A stretch of 33,553 nucleotides of DNA from Marivita geojedonensis (GTDB lineage: Bacteria > Pseudomonadota > Alphaproteobacteria > Rhodobacterales > Rhodobacteraceae), in NCBI RefSeq assembly GCF_002115805.1, contig NZ_JFKC01000030.1, positions 1-33,553 of the forward strand, read 5' to 3'. Shown here in pieces: positions 30,888 to 33,553 of the stretch (positions are counted from its first letter, which is position 1; every line of letters begins with the position of its first letter). The position numbers were made by a program, and so were the translations under genes. The notes under the pieces are model-generated. The model saw nothing but the letters and a program-made list of their open reading frames with translations. It was not told the DNA's origin and ran no database searches.

Positions 30888-32399
30888 GTGTCCGAGCCTG
30901 ACAGGACGTCGCCATCGGCCGATCTGCCCGATTTCGACGTTCTCATCACCGCAGAAGAAGCATGGCCCGCCTTCGAGCGGGCCGTTTTACGAGCGCAGTC
31001 CGAAATCCGTGGCTCCTTTCGGGTCTTTGATCTGAAAACCAGACTGAGGAGCCCCGAAGCACTGGAGGTCGGCAGGGACTGGTTCGACCTTTTGGCGCAT
31101 GTTGCGGCGCGGGGAGTGAAACTGTCGCTGGTGGTCAGCGATTTTGACCCAGTTATGGCAACACCGCTGCACGAGCTGTCATGGAAAACCGTGCGTCAGG
31201 GTGCGGCTTTGGCCGAGATCGCGAGCGCAGCGCAGGGACAGGTCCGCATCAGCGCGGCGCTGCATCCGGCGCGGGCCGGCAGTTTGCCCTGGGGCGTGTT
31301 CCTTCCCGCGGTGCTCAAACGCAAATGGGATCAGATCACCCGCATGAACAAAGACCGGCTGACCCGTCAGGCGGTGCGGCTGAACAGCTCAGTCATTCCG
31401 GAACTCCGGACGGTGACCCACCATCAGAAGCTGGCTGTCGTGGATAATGACACGCTGTTCATCGGCGGGCTTGATCTGAACGAAAGGCGGTTCGATACGC
31501 TCGATCACGACCGACCGGCACGCGACACATGGTCGGACGTGCATCTGCTGATCCGAAATGGCCCTGAAGTGGCAGAGGCGAAGACGCATCTTGCGTCTTT
31601 TCTTGATGTCACCTCCGGAAAGATGGATCCCCCGGCGATGACCCATATCAAGCGCACGTTGTCGGCACCCCGCCGGTTGCAGTTTCCCTACCTGTCTCCT
31701 CGTACTGTTGCGAATGAGATCGAAGCCGCGCATCTCGCCGCATTTCGCAAAGCGCGCCAGGTGATCCATATCGAGACGCAGTACCTGCGTTCGCGCGTCA
31801 TCGCAGGCGCGCTTGCCGAAGCAGCGGCGAAGAACCCGCAACTGTCGCTGGTGCTTATTCTGCCCGCACTTCCTGAAACGCTGGCGTTTGATGGTGAAGA
31901 TGGTCTCGACACCCGGTTCGGGATGGCGCTTCAGAAAGAGGCGGTGGAGATGGTGCAACAGGGGTTCGGCGAACGAGCGGTGATTGCCTCGCCTGTCCGC
32001 CCCGTGATGTCCTCACGTGAGGGGGTGGCCGCGCTGGCCGGGTCTCCGATCATCTATGTTCACAACAAGGTACTGGTCTGCGACGACACCTACGCGCTGG
32101 TCGGATCTGCAAATCTCAACGGTCGCTCGATGCGCTGGGACACGGAAGCGGCGATTGAGATCACCGATCCGGTGCGTGTGTCCGCCCTGAGAACCAGGCT
32201 GCTGCAACACTGGTGGTTCGAGAGCCTTCCCGACGCCGCGCGCGCACTGAACACGTTGCAGCCTTGGTGGGCCAAATCCATCGGTGAGAACGGGGTATGC
32301 CTGCCGAAGAACCGGTCCGGATTTCTTGTGCCTTACGATCCGGACAACAGCGCAGAGCTTGTGCAGCCGCTGCCGGGTGTGACAGAGAACATCGTCTGA
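30888..32399 (+). CDS. Phospholipase D / cardiolipin synthase-like protein
   Basis: A 503-residue PLD superfamily protein with two HKD motifs: HHQKLAVVDND (about 180) and HNKVLVCDDTYALVGSANLN (about 390). It lacks an obvious N-terminal transmembrane or signal segment, so it is probably a cytosolic or peripheral phospholipase D or transphosphatidylase rather than a classical ClsA. The start is GTG 30888 after AAAGGATGATCC. It follows ecfG by 41 bp, so it probably belongs to the same transcript. Membrane phospholipid remodelling under stress is the likely role. Confidence 0.9.
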   Translation: MSEPDRTSPSADLPDFDVLITAEEAWPAFERAVLRAQSEIRGSFRVFDLKTRLRSPEALEVGRDWFDLLAHVAARGVKLSLVVSDFDPVMATPLHELSWKTVRQGAALAEIASAAQGQVRISAALHPARAGSLPWGVFLPAVLKRKWDQITRMNKDRLTRQAVRLNSSVIPELRTVTHHQKLAVVDNDTLFIGGLDLNERRFDTLDHDRPARDTWSDVHLLIRNGPEVAEAKTHLASFLDVTSGKMDPPAMTHIKRTLSAPRRLQFPYLSPRTVANEIEAAHLAAFRKARQVIHIETQYLRSRVIAGALAEAAAKNPQLSLVLILPALPETLAFDGEDGLDTRFGMALQKEAVEMVQQGFGERAVIASPVRPVMSSREGVAALAGSPIIYVHNKVLVCDDTYALVGSANLNGRSMRWDTEAAIEITDPVRVSALRTRLLQHWWFESLPDAARALNTLQPWWAKSIGENGVCLPKNRSGFLVPYDPDNSAELVQPLPGVTENIV

Positions 32400-32425
32400 G
32401 GAACTTGACAGCCGGGCGGAGGGTT
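32400..32425 (+). promoter_or_regulatory. Candidate EcfG-type promoter before yihY-like gene
   Basis: GGAAC (32400-32404), 17 nt, GGTT (32422-32425), 30 nt before the start codon. One mismatch in the -10 element, as in the DUF1328 promoter. It would add an internal promoter inside the ecfG-pld-yihY unit. Confidence 0.45.
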
Positions 32426-32455
32426 CCTTTCCTGACCGTCAAAGGGAGTTCATCC

Positions 32456-33424
32456 ATGAGCCGTGGCCGCTCTGCCAACCGACCAACCGGTATTCCGCTC
32501 AGGGGGATGCTCGATGTGGCGATGCGCATGTGGCAGCGGCAAAGCACCCAGAACCTCGGGCTGATCGCTGCCGGTATCGCGTTCTACGGGCTGCTGTCGC
32601 TGTTTCCCGGCATCACCGCCGCTGTGGCCTTTGCCGGGACGTTTCTGAACCCGGACATGCTTGTCGAGAACAGCGCCGAGATCACCGCAATGCTGCCGGA
32701 AGCGGCAGAGCAGATCGTGATGGGACAGTTGCGAGATGTGGCGAACGCGGATGCGTCGACGCTGAACTTCGCCGCGCTCTTTGCCGTAGCGATTGCGCTC
32801 TACTCCGCGTCCAAAGCGGTGGCGAACCTGATTTCCGGGCTGAACGTCATCTATGGAGAGAAGGAAACGCGCAACTTCTTCGTGGTGAAGGCGCTGACGG
32901 TCTTTCTGACCTTCGTGCTGATTGTCGGTCTGCTCATCGCCATCATCATGGTGGCCGCGATCCCCGTGATTGCGTCCTTTGTGGATGAATACGGGGTGAT
33001 CGACGAGTTGGTGATGTTTCTGCGCTGGCCCGCGCTGTTTCTGATGGGGGTGGTCGGCATTGCCATCCTGTACCGGCTCGGGCCGAACCGGCGGTCGGCC
33101 AGGTGGCGCTGGCTGACACCCGGAGCATTTGTGGCCTGCGCGCTCTGGGTCGCGGGCAGCTACGGCTTCAGCCTCTATGTGCAATCCTTCGGATCCTACA
33201 ATGAAACATTCGGTGCGCTGGGCGGGGTGATCATTCTGCTGACCTGGCTTTGGCTGTCGGCATTCATCGTTCTGCTGGGTGCGCTGCTGGATGCCGAACT
33301 CGAAGCGCAGACCCGGCGCGACAGTACCGTGGGCGAGGACCGCCCGATGGGGCAACGCGATGCCGTGAAGGCAGATACGCTGGGTCCGGCGCGCGGTGAT
33401 GACCTGACCGAACCAGCCGAGTGA
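32456..33424 (+). CDS. YihY/BrkB family inner-membrane protein
   Basis: A 322-residue polytopic protein with about six helices (first at about 30-55). Family motifs include IAAGIAFYGLLSLFPGITA, NVIYGEKETRNFF near 135, LTPGAFVACALWVAGSYGFSLYV, YGSYNxTFGALGGVIILLTWLWLS-like sequence near 250, and an acidic cytoplasmic tail. Despite the old name RNase BN, YihY proteins are membrane proteins of unclear function. AAAGGGAG precedes ATG 32456. It ends 129 bp before the window's right edge. Confidence 0.9.
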   Translation: MSRGRSANRPTGIPLRGMLDVAMRMWQRQSTQNLGLIAAGIAFYGLLSLFPGITAAVAFAGTFLNPDMLVENSAEITAMLPEAAEQIVMGQLRDVANADASTLNFAALFAVAIALYSASKAVANLISGLNVIYGEKETRNFFVVKALTVFLTFVLIVGLLIAIIMVAAIPVIASFVDEYGVIDELVMFLRWPALFLMGVVGIAILYRLGPNRRSARWRWLTPGAFVACALWVAGSYGFSLYVQSFGSYNETFGALGGVIILLTWLWLSAFIVLLGALLDAELEAQTRRDSTVGEDRPMGQRDAVKADTLGPARGDDLTEPAE

Positions 33425-33540
33425 TCGCCGCATTTTTCGGTCGGATCCTGTGGGGAAAGCCGACGGAAATCCGATGCTTTTCTACGACAAACCTATGGTT
33501 GTGCATGCCTTGTTTTTGACCGCGGAATTGCCCTTCTCGC

Positions 33541-33553
33541 CTTAGGGTCAGGA
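33541..33553. repeat. Right copy of 13-bp terminal inverted repeat
   Basis: CTTAGGGTCAGGA, the exact reverse complement of positions 1-13. See the left copy. The 116 bp between the yihY stop and this repeat hold no visible gene. Confidence 0.6.

Noticed and set aside
1-33553. CRISPR array, rRNA, riboswitch or replication origin
   Set aside because: No regularly spaced repeat series, no rRNA-like sequence, no SAM, TPP or cobalamin-type leader and no DnaA-box cluster were recognised on either strand.

Overview
The window reads as marine Rhodobacteraceae (Roseobacter-group alphaproteobacterial) chromosome. The evidence is the high GC, a GapR nucleoid protein, a PhyR-NepR-EcfG general stress response module, LolC/LolD, a divergent MetR-MetF pair, and many small membrane proteins of families common in that group. 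Species cannot be named from the sequence alone. The first and last 13 bases are exact reverse complements, so this is probably a contig or segment bounded at both sides by the same repeat, perhaps an insertion sequence.

Region 1 (1-1840) is a decayed integration site. A tyrosine recombinase gene lies just downstream of tRNA-Thr(UGU) and is broken by a single in-frame TAA. It is framed by a 76-bp inverted repeat (75/76 identical) whose arms carry the 3' end of the tRNA and the start codon of the integrase. Region 2 (1985-8507) holds a sulfotransferase and an unknown neighbour, gapR, a small membrane protein, a degenerate FadJ-like multifunctional protein, an unusual GAPDH and a divergent IclR regulator. 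Region 3 (8504-16341) holds metF/metR, a cold-shock protein, an ArsC/Spx-like reductase, an overlapping phosphatase-ABC exporter pair, and two PLP aminotransferases. Region 4 (16342-21440) starts with a palindrome-rich spacer and continues with lolC-lolD, an Ldh-family dehydrogenase, a DUF3047 exported protein, a YdcZ-type transporter and a lipoprotein cytochrome c.

Region 5 (21513-33424) is a general stress response island and the most interesting part. phyR is divergent from nepR-ecfG across a near-perfect palindrome in which two EcfG promoters (GGAAC-N16-CGTT) overlap on opposite strands. The same promoter sequence, with identical 16-nt spacing, recurs before three other minus-strand units: a 7-gene operon at 27223-22448, a small-protein operon at 22307, and a YqjD/ElaB-like gene at 28890. 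The 7-gene operon begins with DUF2383, a YqjD-like protein, a Holin-X protein and a DUF3618 protein. It ends with an AI-2E-type permease, a putative amidoligase and a class-I glutamine amidotransferase, joined by 1-nt spacing or short overlaps. I infer a stress-induced envelope or metabolite-modification pathway in which an amide-bond-forming enzyme, an amide-cleaving enzyme and a transporter are made together with membrane-associated stress proteins under EcfG control. The substrate is unknown. A Crp/Fnr regulator and a pseudo-receiver protein sit between the operon and the core module, and a phospholipase D/cardiolipin synthase-like protein and a YihY protein follow ecfG. No sensor kinase for PhyR is visible in the window.
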